From positions 3,319,501 through 3,383,500 of the forward strand of contig NZ_CP142394.1 of the NCBI RefSeq assembly GCF_035930445.1: a DNA stretch of 64,000 nt, written 5' to 3'. Positions 50,466-59,209 of the stretch are shown one piece after another. Source of the DNA: Sphingopyxis chilensis. GTDB lineage: Bacteria > Pseudomonadota > Alphaproteobacteria > Sphingomonadales > Sphingomonadaceae. Positions within the stretch are counted from its first letter, which is position 1; each line of letters begins with the position of its first letter. Both the position numbers and the translations under genes were made by a program. The notes below the pieces were generated by a model. That model was not told the DNA's origin, searched no databases, and was given only the letters and a program-made list of their open reading frames with translations.

Positions 50466-51250
50466 AGCCCATCGAATCCATCGATCCGGCGCTGCTGCTC
50501 AGCGCCTATGCGCAGGGCATTTTCCCGATGGCCGACGGGGCGGACGACCCGTCGGTCCATTGGGTCGAACCGCGCCTGCGCGCGATCCTGCCGCTGGGTG
50601 GCTTCCACCTGTCGCACAGCCTGAAAAAACTCATCGTGTCGGACCGCTTCCGCGTCACCACCGACACCGTCTTTGCCGACATGGTCGCGCTCTGCGCCGC
50701 ACCCGCCGACGACCGGCCGACGACGTGGATCAACCCCGTCATCCGCGCGAGCTACGACCGGTTGTTCCAGCTCGGCCATGCGCACAGCGTCGAATGCTGG
50801 CTCGACGGCGAACTCGCCGGCGGCCTCTACGGCGTCACGCTCGGCCGCGCCTTTTTCGGCGAATCGATGGTCAGCCGCGCGCGCGACGCGTCAAAGGTCG
50901 CGCTCGCGCACCTCGTCGCGCGGCTCATCGCGGGCGGGTGGAAGCTGCTCGACTGCCAGTTCCTCACGCCGCACCTCGCCAGCCTCGGCGCGATCGAGAT
51001 CCGCCAGGCCGACTATCTCGCGCGGCTTTATTCGGTGTTGGCGGGGGGCGACGGCGCGGCGACCTTGGGCGGCGCGACCGGGGCCGGCACAGCGGGTGCG
51101 GCCGGTGTCGCCGTTCCTTCGCCGCCGTTCGTCGCGGGCGACTGGCGCGCGCTCGATGCCTTGGGCGCGGCGCCGGCCTTGGGCGCCTCTCGCGCGACGG
51201 GTTCGCCGCCCGGATATGTCATCGCGCAGCTTTTGACGAAGACGTCGTAG
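50462..51250 (+). CDS. aat: Leucyl/phenylalanyl-tRNA-protein transferase
   Basis: 262 residues if it starts at CTG 50462, which overlaps the TGA of the upstream gene. The expected N-terminal segment ESIDPALLLSAYAQGIFPMA is encoded upstream of the first ATG (50528), and no ATG, GTG or TTG is available there. Core motifs: WITN-like TWINPVIRASYDRL, LGHAHSVECWLDGELAGGLY, FFGESMVSRARDASKVAL, LDCQF. It adds Leu/Phe to N-terminal Arg/Lys for the N-end rule. The 3' 223 bases overlap antisense with DUF2155. Confidence 0.9.
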   Translation: MKPIESIDPALLLSAYAQGIFPMADGADDPSVHWVEPRLRAILPLGGFHLSHSLKKLIVSDRFRVTTDTVFADMVALCAAPADDRPTTWINPVIRASYDRLFQLGHAHSVECWLDGELAGGLYGVTLGRAFFGESMVSRARDASKVALAHLVARLIAGGWKLLDCQFLTPHLASLGAIEIRQADYLARLYSVLAGGDGAATLGGATGAGTAGAAGVAVPSPPFVAGDWRALDALGAAPALGASRATGSPPGYVIAQLLTKTS

Positions 51251-51687
51251 ATCGGATGCTCGATCACGTTGCGGTCGGGCCGCTCGCGGAAAATCCAGCC
51301 CGAAAAGACACGATACCATTTATCGTCGCGCTGGTCCTGCACCGTCAGCTGGACGAAGGCCCCGGTTTCGGGCGGATCCTCCCACGGCGCGGTGATCTCG
51401 CACGCGCGCAGCCGCACGATCGCGCGGCCGACGCGCGCCGAGTCGCCGGGCTTCATCTCGAGCTCGCGGACCAGGCCGTTGCGCTTGTTGAGCAAGCCGA
51501 CGACGGCGACGCGCTCGGCCATCGGCGTCGCGCCCTCGATCCCGCCGACTTCCTGCGGCACGCGTTCGGATTTCGCGACTGTCGGAACCGTCGCGCTGCC
51601 ACCCGCCTGCGGGGACCGGTCGCACGCCGTCAGCGCGGTCGCGGCCAGCAGCGCGGTCAGCGCGGTCGAAACCCGGCGCGGGGTCAC
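51028..51687 (-). CDS. DUF2155-family exported protein
   Basis: 219 residues with GTG start at 51687, overlapping the NDUFA12 stop (GTGA). The lipobox-like signal ALTAC (about residue 18) suggests a lipoprotein. The DUF2155 domain is at about 45-150 (VVGLLNKRNGLVRELEMKPG, LRACEITAPWEDPPETGAF, VFSGWIFRERP, DVFVKSCAM). The last 65 residues are Ala/Pro-rich and lie antisense to the end of aat. Its pairing with NDUFA12 suggests a link to complex I or the cell envelope. Confidence 0.85.
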   Translation of the reverse strand: MTPRRVSTALTALLAATALTACDRSPQAGGSATVPTVAKSERVPQEVGGIEGATPMAERVAVVGLLNKRNGLVRELEMKPGDSARVGRAIVRLRACEITAPWEDPPETGAFVQLTVQDQRDDKWYRVFSGWIFRERPDRNVIEHPIYDVFVKSCAMTYPGGEPVAREAPKAGAAPKASSARQSPATNGGEGTATPAAPAVPAPVAPPKVAAPSPPANTE

Positions 51688-52070
51688 TCGGCGCCGGGCC
51701 GCCAGGCCTCGTAATCGCCCGTCGCGGCGGCGCGGCGGCCACCCCGTTCGAGCGCGCCGGCGGGGCGATAGGCGCCCGTGCTGCCGGTCAGGTTCGCGCT
51801 CGCTTCCTTTTCCCATGCGCGCGGCGCGGGAAGGACATCGGTCGGCAACTCGTCGAACGTGCCGTGCAGCCAGCCGTGCCATTCGGGCGGCACCCGGCTC
51901 GCATCGTTCGACCCATTATAGATCACCCAGCGGCGGCCGCCCTTCTTCGCGCGGAAATAGCGGTTGCCGAGGCTGTCCTCGCCGACCTTCTCGCCCGTGC
52001 TCCAGCTGTTCAGCAGCGTGCCGACGGTCGCGCCGTCCCACCAGGTGAAAATCTTGCCCAAAATGCTCAT
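51684..52070 (-). CDS. NADH:ubiquinone oxidoreductase subunit NDUFA12 homologue
   Basis: 128 residues. GATVGTLLNSWSTGEKVGEDSLGNRYF, RRWVIYNG, and EASRVPPEWHGWLH-type sequence (here DASRVPPEWHGWLHG) are the NDUFA12/B17.2 signature. In mitochondria and alphaproteobacteria it is a supernumerary subunit on the Q-module side of complex I. Its stop codon overlaps the DUF2155 start. The nuo operon itself is not in the window. Confidence 0.93.
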   Translation of the reverse strand: MSILGKIFTWWDGATVGTLLNSWSTGEKVGEDSLGNRYFRAKKGGRRWVIYNGSNDASRVPPEWHGWLHGTFDELPTDVLPAPRAWEKEASANLTGSTGAYRPAGALERGGRRAAATGDYEAWRPGAE

Positions 52071-52130
52071 GGGGTGGCGTTTACAGGCAAGCGCGCGCGG
52101 TCTGCAAGCGTCAAACCGCGCCGCGCGCCG

Positions 52131-52592
52131 CTATTTCTTGTCTTTCCACGTCACCGTCGCCGTCTCGTCGATGCCGAGCCGGGCCGCGGTCCCGCCCGCG
52201 AGTTCGAGCACGGCGCCAACCTCGCCGCCGCTCACCACGGGTTCGAGCGATTCGGGGATGGTATTTTCGGCGATCCGGTCGATGCTGCCGTCGGCGCGGA
52301 TGAAGATCATGTCGAGCGGGATCAGCGTATTCTTCATCCAGAAGCTGCCGATCCGCGGTTTTGCGAAGGGGAACAGCATCCCGCCGCCCTCGGGCAGGCT
52401 GGTGCGGAACATCAGGCCGCGATCCTGCTCCTCGTCGGTGCGCGCGACTTCGACATCGAACCGGTGCGCCTTGCCCGCCATCGTGATCGTCACGGGGATC
52501 GTCGCGGCGCTTTCGGCCTCGCTGGCATCGCGAGTGCACGCCGCCATCGGCAGCGCGAACGACAGGGCAAGGGCGGTCAATATGGCACGCAT
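52131..52592 (-). CDS. DUF192-family exported protein
   Basis: 153 residues from ATG 52592. Signal peptide with lipobox-like PMAAC. The DUF192 domain is marked by EEQDRGLMFRTSLPEGGGMLFPFAKP, SFWMKNTLIPLDMIFIRADG and GAVLELAGGTAARLGI. These are small periplasmic barrel proteins of unknown role. Between recX and NDUFA12, same direction. Confidence 0.88.
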   Translation of the reverse strand: MRAILTALALSFALPMAACTRDASEAESAATIPVTITMAGKAHRFDVEVARTDEEQDRGLMFRTSLPEGGGMLFPFAKPRIGSFWMKNTLIPLDMIFIRADGSIDRIAENTIPESLEPVVSGGEVGAVLELAGGTAARLGIDETATVTWKDKK

Positions 52593-52621
52593 CGGCAGTT
52601 CCTTTATCGGGCCGCCCCGCC

Positions 52622-53194
52622 CTAATCGAGCGCCGCTTCCTCGTCCAGCGCCGCCAGCGCGGCGTCGTCCCCCGGCGCGACGGCAAGGATGCGACGCGCG
52701 ATCGCCAGGCTGTGCCCGGCGCGCAGGAAGGCGGCGAGTTGCCGCTCGCGCTGCTTCGGATCGTCGCTCGTCCGCATCGCGAACGGCCCGAACCGCCGCC
52801 GCCGCGCGAAACCGACGGCGGCCGCGAGGGCGACCCCCTCCGCCGCCTCGATCGCCTCGCCGCTGTCCTGCTCGGCGATGCCGTCGGCATAGAGCTGCGC
52901 CTTCACCCGCCGCACCCCGAGCCCGCGCCGCGTCATCGCGCCGGCGCGCATCGCCGCATATTGGCGGTCGTCGAGATAATGGAGCCGCTCCATCCGGTCG
53001 GCGATCGCCTCGCACGCCGTCATGGCGTCATTTTCGTCTATCCATTCGGATTCGCGGACTTTTCTGGCAAGATAGCGCATCAGTTTCGCGCGGCTCGTCG
53101 CGAATCGCGCGACATAGGCGAGCGCCAGTTCGTCGAGCTTCGCCGCGCCGAGAGGCCTTTTCGATCGGTCGGGGGGAGCGCGGCGATTGGCCAT
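52622..53194 (-). CDS. recX: Regulatory protein RecX
   Basis: 190 residues from ATG 53194 (196 from GTG 53212). Three-helix RecX repeats: LDELALAYVARFATSRAKLMRYL, LHYLDDRQYAAMRAGAMTRRG, QLYADGIAEQDSGEAIEA. RecX binds RecA filaments and inhibits them. recA is not adjacent. The sequence is more diverged than typical RecX, and no good ribosome site is seen, so the start is uncertain. Confidence 0.75.
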   Translation of the reverse strand: MANRRAPPDRSKRPLGAAKLDELALAYVARFATSRAKLMRYLARKVRESEWIDENDAMTACEAIADRMERLHYLDDRQYAAMRAGAMTRRGLGVRRVKAQLYADGIAEQDSGEAIEAAEGVALAAAVGFARRRRFGPFAMRTSDDPKQRERQLAAFLRAGHSLAIARRILAVAPGDDAALAALDEEAALD

Positions 53195-53311
53195 ATGCCA
53201 TGTTTGTGCCACAGTCGGGCCCGATTGAGAACGATCAACACCGCCATATCGGGCGATAAAGCCCGGAAATGGGCGATTTGTTCAAACAACACAGGGTTCG
53301 CGCACCTCAAC

Positions 53312-55126
53312 ATGGCTCAGAAAGATGACATGCTTGTTGCCGCACGGCCCGTATCGCGGGATGTCGCAGCTCCTATGACCGATACCGACATGAACTCGAC
53401 CGATGCGCTCGTGCCGACGCCAACCGAATGCGCGCAGCCGCGCCGCTTTTCCGACTTCGCGACCGTGGGCGAGGCACTCGATTATGCCGCGCGCGGTTCG
53501 CGCGGGCTCAATTTCCACGATCCGCGCGGAAAGCTGGTGCGTCCCTATCCGTACAGCGAACTCAAGGCCGACGCGCTGGCCACCGCTTACCGCCTGATCG
53601 CGGCGGGCGTGCAGCCGAACGACCGCATCGCGCTGATCGCCGAAACCGGCGCCGAATTCGCCGCGCTCTTCTTCGGAACCATCTACGCCGGCGCGTGGCC
53701 GGTGCCGCTGCCGCTGCCGACCAGCTTCGGCGGGCGCGATTCCTATGTCGGCCAGCTCGTCGTCCAGCTCACGAGCTGCGACCCCAAGCTGCTGTTTTTC
53801 CCGCCCGAAATCGCCGCGATGGCGATCGAGGCGGCCGAACAGCAGAATGTGCAGCCGGTCGACTGGAGCGAATTCGAAAAGCGCGCCGCCCCCGTCGCGG
53901 CGCTGCCCGAGCAAAAGACCGACGAGACCTGCTATCTCCAGTACAGCAGTGGCTCGACGCGCTTTCCGCACGGCGTCGCCGTGACCCACGCCGCGCTGCT
54001 CAACAATCTCGCCGCGCACAGCCACGGCATGGAGCTTCAGGACAGCGACCGCTGCATTTCGTGGCTCCCCTGGTATCACGACATGGGCCTCGTCGGCTGC
54101 CTGCTCTCGCCGGTCGCCAACCAGGTGTCGGTCGATTATCTGAAGACCGAGGATTTCGCTCGCCGTCCGCTCGCCTGGCTCGATCTGATCAGCCGCAACA
54201 GCGGCACGACGCTCAGCTACTCGCCGACCTTCGGCTACGACATCTGCGCGCGCCGCGTGTCGAGCCAGACGCATGTCGCCGACCGCTTCGACCTGTCGCG
54301 CTGGCGCGTCGCGGGCAATGGCGCCGACATGATCCGCCCCGACGTGATGCAGAGCTTCGTCGACGCCTTTGCCGACGCCGGGTTCAAGGCGAGCGCCTTC
54401 CTGCCGAGCTATGGCCTCGCCGAAGCGACGCTCGCGGTCAGCATCATGCCGCCGGGCGAAGGCATTGTCGTCGAACTGGTCGAGGAAACCGAATTGTCGG
54501 GCGCCGCGAATGATTCGGGCCGTCCGACGCGCTACCGTGCGATCGTCAACTGCGGCCGCGCCGCGCGCGACATGGTGATCGAGGTCCGCGACGAAGCGGG
54601 CAATGCGCTGCCCGACCAGACCGTCGGCAAGGTGTGGTGCACCGGCCCCTCGCTGATGACCGGCTATTATCGCGACCCCGAATCGACCGCCGCCTGCATG
54701 AAGGACGGCTGGCTCGACACCGGCGATATGGGATATTTGTCGGACGGTTACATCTATATCGTCGGCCGCGCCAAGGACATGATCATCATCAACGGCAAGA
54801 ATCATTGGCCGCAGGATATCGAGTGGGCGGTCGAGCAGCTGCCGGGCTTCAAGTCGGGCGATATCGCGGCCTTCGCGATCACCACGCCGGGCGGCGAGGA
54901 AACCCCCGCGGTGCTCGTCCAGTGCCGCACCAGCGACGAGGCCGAGCGGCTCGCGCTGCGCGAGACGATCCGCGACCGCGTCCGCGCGATCACCGGCATG
55001 AACTGCCTGATCGAACTGATCCCGCCGCGCACCCTGCCGCGCACCAGCTCGGGCAAGCTCAGCCGCTCGAAGGCGCGCGCGCAATATCTCGCCGGGGAAA
55101 TCCAGCCCTTCGCGATGGCAGCATAA
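53312..55126 (+). CDS. Fatty acyl-AMP ligase (FAAL, FadD32-like)
   Basis: 604 residues from ATG 53312; ATGs at 53330, 53375 and 53390 are alternatives and 53375 (MTDTDMNSTDALVPT) may be the true start. AMP-binding core LQYSSGSTRFPHGV, SWLPWYHDMGLVG, YGLAEATLAVS, DTGDMGYLSDGYIYIVGRAKDMI, and the C-terminal lysine region RTLPRTSSGKLSRSKAR. FAALs activate fatty acids as acyl-adenylates for transfer to carrier proteins. No carrier protein or synthase gene is next to it. Confidence 0.92.
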   Translation: MAQKDDMLVAARPVSRDVAAPMTDTDMNSTDALVPTPTECAQPRRFSDFATVGEALDYAARGSRGLNFHDPRGKLVRPYPYSELKADALATAYRLIAAGVQPNDRIALIAETGAEFAALFFGTIYAGAWPVPLPLPTSFGGRDSYVGQLVVQLTSCDPKLLFFPPEIAAMAIEAAEQQNVQPVDWSEFEKRAAPVAALPEQKTDETCYLQYSSGSTRFPHGVAVTHAALLNNLAAHSHGMELQDSDRCISWLPWYHDMGLVGCLLSPVANQVSVDYLKTEDFARRPLAWLDLISRNSGTTLSYSPTFGYDICARRVSSQTHVADRFDLSRWRVAGNGADMIRPDVMQSFVDAFADAGFKASAFLPSYGLAEATLAVSIMPPGEGIVVELVEETELSGAANDSGRPTRYRAIVNCGRAARDMVIEVRDEAGNALPDQTVGKVWCTGPSLMTGYYRDPESTAACMKDGWLDTGDMGYLSDGYIYIVGRAKDMIIINGKNHWPQDIEWAVEQLPGFKSGDIAAFAITTPGGEETPAVLVQCRTSDEAERLALRETIRDRVRAITGMNCLIELIPPRTLPRTSSGKLSRSKARAQYLAGEIQPFAMAA

Positions 55127-55168
55127 CGCCGGGCGCGTCCGGTTTCGACCGATTGCGGACATAAGCTC

Positions 55169-55819
55169 CTATCGATCGGCCGCCATTATCGTTGGTAATG
55201 GAGTGGCGCGCTCGCCCCTGTGGTCGCGCAGCCGATGCTTGCTGGCATATTCGCGCCTTTGCTTCGTTACCTCATACAAGACGATCCCGGAGCTTGTCGC
55301 GAGATTGAGGCTCTCGATCATTCCAAACATCGGAATGCTAACGCACATATCACTTCGCGCAACTGCGAGATCGCTCAGCCCTCTTGCTTCGTTACCGAAC
55401 CAAACTGCAAGTTTCGCGTGCTCTGCAAAATCAGCTTCATGGAGATACTTGTTCGTTTTCCCCTTAACGTGTGGCGATGTGGCTATGGAGACGAAACGGT
55501 TCTTCTCAAGGTGAGCGAGGCACTCCTCGGTGCTGTCGAACCGCTTAACGAAGGTCCATTTAACGGCAGAGACTGAGAGCTTCGATAGCTTGGGTTCGGA
55601 ACGCAATTCCTGCCAATCGTCCGACAAGACGTGACGCGGGTCCACGACGTAGACCTTCTCCGCCCCCAAGGCGTTCACGTTGCGAATGATGGTGCCGATG
55701 TTACGGGGGTTCTCCGGTTCCTCGATCACCACGATCAGGTTCTTGCAGCGAAAGTCCCTGATTTGGTCGGCCCGCTGCCGCGCAGGCCTCTTCGCTTCTG
55801 TCACTTGTTCAGTCGTCAC
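55169..55819 (-). CDS. TrmH-family RNA methyltransferase with lower GC
   Basis: 216 residues from GTG 55819, chosen because GGAGG lies five bases upstream; ATG 55858 would add 13 residues. SPOUT motifs: VIEEPENPRNIGTIIRN, AVWFGNEARGLS, SIPMFGMIESLNLATSSGI. Target unknown (2'-O-methylation of tRNA/rRNA). The GC content and codon use are visibly lower than in the genes on either side, suggesting transfer from another lineage. Confidence 0.85.
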   Translation of the reverse strand: MTTEQVTEAKRPARQRADQIRDFRCKNLIVVIEEPENPRNIGTIIRNVNALGAEKVYVVDPRHVLSDDWQELRSEPKLSKLSVSAVKWTFVKRFDSTEECLAHLEKNRFVSIATSPHVKGKTNKYLHEADFAEHAKLAVWFGNEARGLSDLAVARSDMCVSIPMFGMIESLNLATSSGIVLYEVTKQRREYASKHRLRDHRGERATPLPTIMAADR

Positions 55820-56000
55820 TCGCGCCTCCGCCGATTGCCGCACGCATACCCTATACATGGCGAAGCACCAACGTCCGCTTCCCACCCCAAAACCGACGCT
55901 CGCAGCCGCCGCCTGCGCTGTCCCTCGCCGGCACAGAAATTCGCACCCGAACAGCGCGATGGTTACCTTCGGGTAATACCCGCGCGCTAGAACCGCGGGC

Positions 56001-58355
56001 GTGAAAAGCCTGCTGACCGACCCTATTGCTGCCGAAGAGATACCTGTGCGGGCCCTGTTGGGGCTGGGCCCGCGAAATCAGGACATCGGCAACCTCCGCC
56101 AGCTCCAGCTCGCGCCGCTTCGCGGCCGCGGTTCGCTGCGCCTGTTGATGGGCATCGGCATGGCGTTCGTCGCCGCCTTCACCATGGTCCACAGCACGCC
56201 CTTTGCAATCGCGGCCGGATGGCTCGCCTGCGCCCTCGCCTTCGCACTCTGGTCGTTTGGAAAGTTCAACCGCCTGCCGCTCGGCGATCCCAAATTGTCG
56301 GGAATGGCCGAATATCGGCTGTGCAATCGCCACGCGCTCTATTCGGCGCTGCTCTGGGGCGCGCCCTTCTGGTTGCAGGGGCTCGCTCCGACGCTCGACC
56401 ATGTCCTGTCGATGTGGACGATCGCGGTGCTGATGATGGTCACCCTGTCGATCGTCGCGCACAGCGTCCCGCTCGCCTGTATGCTGTTCATCATCCCTGT
56501 TTCGCTGTCGGCCGCCGCCGCGCAGACGCGGGCCGGCGCGCCGCAGCTCGCCGCCGTCGCGCTCGTCGCGGGCTTCCTGCTCTCCGCTTTCTGCATCCGC
56601 TTCGCGCAGAGCCATATCCGCTTCCGCCGCGCCGAAGAGACGCTGCACGAAAAGACCGAGACGGTCAGCCTGCTCCTGCGCGAATTCGAGGAAACTTCTG
56701 CCGACTGGCTGTGGCAGACCGACAACAGCCGCCGCCTCGTCCATGTGTCGCCGCGCCTCGCCTATGCGCTCGGCAGCAGCACCGAGGGGCTCGAGGGCAT
56801 ACCGCTGCTGCAGGCGCTTTCGGGTGATGCGTGGGAAACCGGCCTGTTCCCGAAAAGCCTGCACGACATGGCCGAGCGGATGAAGCGGCGCGAAAGTTTC
56901 TCGAACCTGATCGTCCCGGTGACGATCGGCGGCGCGCCGCGCTGGTGGGAATTGTCCGCTTCGCCGCGCCTCGACGAAACGGGCAAGTTCCTCGGCTTCC
57001 GCGGCGTCGGCTCGGACGTCACCGAAAAGCGCGCGACCGCCGAACAGATTGCCAAGATGGCGCGATTCGACAATCTCACGGGCCTCCCCAACCGCCTCAG
57101 CCTCAACGAGGATCTCGCCCGCGCGCTGACCCACGCGGTCGAGGCGAAATCGCGCTGCGCGCTGCTCATGATCGACCTCGACCGCTTCAAGGCGGTCAAC
57201 GATACGCTGGGCCACCCCGTCGGCGACAAATTGCTCGCGCAGGTCGCGGCGCGGCTCAAGGGGCTGATGGAGCGCGGGATGACCTGCGGCCGGCTCGGCG
57301 GCGACGAATTCGCCGTCGTGCTCCACAATGTCCCCTCGGCCGACGCCGCCGAAGAGCTGGCGCAGCGGATCATCACCGCGATCAGCCGCCCCTATGTGGT
57401 CGACAATCATCAATTGTTCGTCGGCGCCAGCATCGGCTTCGCGATCGGCCCGACCGACGGCGCGACGGTCGAAACGCTGACCCGCAACGCCGACCTCGCG
57501 CTCTACAAGTCGAAGGACAAGGGCGGCAATGTCGTCGCCGCCTATGTCGCATCGTTGCACGCGCAGGCCGAGGAGCGGCGCGTGATGGAGCAGGAACTGC
57601 GCGGCGCGCTCGAACGCGGCGAGTTCGAGCTCTATTACCAGCCCGTCGTCACCGCCGCCGACGGCACCTTGAACGGCTTCGAGGCGCTGATCCGCTGGCA
57701 CAACAAGAAGCTCGGCAACGTCTCGCCCGGCCGCTTCATCCCGCTGGCCGAGGATGCGCGCCTGATTTCGCCGATCGGCGAATGGGTTTTGCGCACCGCG
57801 TGTCACGAGGCGATGAAATGGCCTTCGAACCTGAAGGTCGCGATCAACGTGTCCGCCGACCAGCTCACCGATCCCAGCTTCGCCTCGGTCGTCGTCTCGG
57901 CGCTGGCGCAGAGCGGGCTTCCGCCGCAACGGCTGGAAATCGAAGTCACCGAAAGCGTCTTCCTGCGCGACGGCGGCGGCGCGGCGCAATTGCTCGACCA
58001 GCTGATCGGGCTCGGCATCCGCCTGTCGCTCGACGATTTCGGCACCGGCTATTCGTCGCTCGGCTATCTGCGCAAGACGCAATTTTCGACGATCAAGGTC
58101 GACCGCAGTTTCGTCGTCGGCGCCGCCAAGGGGAGCATCGAATCGATCGCGATCATCCGCGCCGTCGTCGCGCTTGCCGACAGCCTCGGCATGTCGACGA
58201 CCGCCGAGGGGGCCGAAACCGAGCTCGAGGTCGAAACGCTGCGCAGTTTCGGGTGCAGCAATATCCAGGGCTATTATTACGGACGTCCGATGCCCGCCGC
58301 CGACGTGCTGACCCTGTTCCGCCGTCCGGGCGACGTGGCGACCGTCGCTGCGTGA
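56001..58355 (+). CDS. Membrane PAS-GGDEF-EAL cyclic di-GMP enzyme
   Basis: 784 residues with GTG start at 56001 (GTG 56049 also possible). N-terminal region of four membrane helices (about 45-65, 70-85, 110-160, 170-200), PAS domain (about 230-345), GGDEF domain (DNLTGLPNRLSLNEDLA; active-site GRLGGDEFAVV) and EAL domain (FEALIRWHN; DDFGTGYSSLGYL). Both signatures are intact, so it may make and/or hydrolyse cyclic di-GMP. It stands alone between TrmH and CHAP genes. Confidence 0.94.
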   Translation: MKSLLTDPIAAEEIPVRALLGLGPRNQDIGNLRQLQLAPLRGRGSLRLLMGIGMAFVAAFTMVHSTPFAIAAGWLACALAFALWSFGKFNRLPLGDPKLSGMAEYRLCNRHALYSALLWGAPFWLQGLAPTLDHVLSMWTIAVLMMVTLSIVAHSVPLACMLFIIPVSLSAAAAQTRAGAPQLAAVALVAGFLLSAFCIRFAQSHIRFRRAEETLHEKTETVSLLLREFEETSADWLWQTDNSRRLVHVSPRLAYALGSSTEGLEGIPLLQALSGDAWETGLFPKSLHDMAERMKRRESFSNLIVPVTIGGAPRWWELSASPRLDETGKFLGFRGVGSDVTEKRATAEQIAKMARFDNLTGLPNRLSLNEDLARALTHAVEAKSRCALLMIDLDRFKAVNDTLGHPVGDKLLAQVAARLKGLMERGMTCGRLGGDEFAVVLHNVPSADAAEELAQRIITAISRPYVVDNHQLFVGASIGFAIGPTDGATVETLTRNADLALYKSKDKGGNVVAAYVASLHAQAEERRVMEQELRGALERGEFELYYQPVVTAADGTLNGFEALIRWHNKKLGNVSPGRFIPLAEDARLISPIGEWVLRTACHEAMKWPSNLKVAINVSADQLTDPSFASVVVSALAQSGLPPQRLEIEVTESVFLRDGGGAAQLLDQLIGLGIRLSLDDFGTGYSSLGYLRKTQFSTIKVDRSFVVGAAKGSIESIAIIRAVVALADSLGMSTTAEGAETELEVETLRSFGCSNIQGYYYGRPMPAADVLTLFRRPGDVATVAA

Positions 58356-58520
58356 CGGCGACCAAGCGAAGTCCCTTCGCGACGAATGGAACGCCTTAAC
58401 AAAAGGTTCCCCCGCCCACCGCATCCGTGGCGCGATTCGTCGCTAGACGGGTGGTGGACGCCGCAGGGCGTGGCAAAGATCCTGCAACGCTTGAAGACAA
58501 GCATTGGGGGGTCGCATTCC

Positions 58521-59096
58521 ATGCTCCATCGTCGTTACCTGGCTGCCGCCATCGCGTCCGTGATGACCGTCACCGGACTGTTCGCGAGCATTCCCGCCGC
58601 GGCCCGCGATTATCTGCAATGCGTCCCCTTCGCCCGCGCCGAATCGGGCGTCGAAATCCGCGGCAATGCCAAGACCTGGTGGTCGCAGGCCGCCGGCACC
58701 TATGCGCGCGGCGAAGAGCCGCGGAAGGGGGCCGTCATGGCCTTCGCCGGCACGCGCGGCATGCCGATGGGCCATGTCGCGGTGGTCAAGAAGATCGTCA
58801 GCGACCGCGAGATCCTGATCGACCATGCCAACTGGTCGCCGATCAACGGCCGCCGCGGCCAGATCGAGCGTGACGTTCGCGTCGTCGATGTCAGCGACGC
58901 CGGCGACTGGAGCATGGTGCGCGTCTGGTATGCCCCGATCGGCGATCTCGGCCTGCGCGCCAATCCGGTGCAGGGCTTCATCTACGCCGACGGCACCCGC
59001 GAAGAGGCGCCGAGCTTCAAGGCGCCCGTCTGGGTGCAGAACGACTGGAAACCCGGCAACGGCCTTGAGGTCGTCGCCGCCTCGCTCGGCAACTGA
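58521..59096 (+). CDS. Exported CHAP-domain protein
   Basis: 191 residues from ATG 58521. Signal peptide MLHRRYLAAAIASVMTVTGL, cut after PAAA. CHAP domain: YLQCVPFARAESG with catalytic Cys, GAVMAFAGTRGMPMGHVAVVKKI with catalytic His, and DHANW. Probably a peptidoglycan amidase/endopeptidase acting in the periplasm or secreted. The C-terminal 60 residues are an unassigned tail. The upstream in-frame start at 58386 lacks a signal-peptide fit. Confidence 0.88.
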   Translation: MLHRRYLAAAIASVMTVTGLFASIPAAARDYLQCVPFARAESGVEIRGNAKTWWSQAAGTYARGEEPRKGAVMAFAGTRGMPMGHVAVVKKIVSDREILIDHANWSPINGRRGQIERDVRVVDVSDAGDWSMVRVWYAPIGDLGLRANPVQGFIYADGTREEAPSFKAPVWVQNDWKPGNGLEVVAASLGN

Positions 59097-59209
59097 GCCC
59101 TCCCCCCCCCCACCTTCCTGGGCTCGGCGAGCGATGAAGCCACTCGGGGCGGCCCGCCGCTCCGGGTGGTTTCTCCTTTGGGCGCGGTGCTTCAGGGGGC
59201 CCGCTCGAT

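Noticed and set aside
55851..58424. Minus-strand frame of about 850 codons over the GGDEF-EAL gene
   Set aside because: Antisense to a gene with all domain signatures intact; Arg/Glu/Asp-rich shadow.
59097..59209. C-rich run and following sequence as a possible terminator or small gene
   Set aside because: The run of 13 C is notable, but no stem with T-run and no plausible frame is visible.
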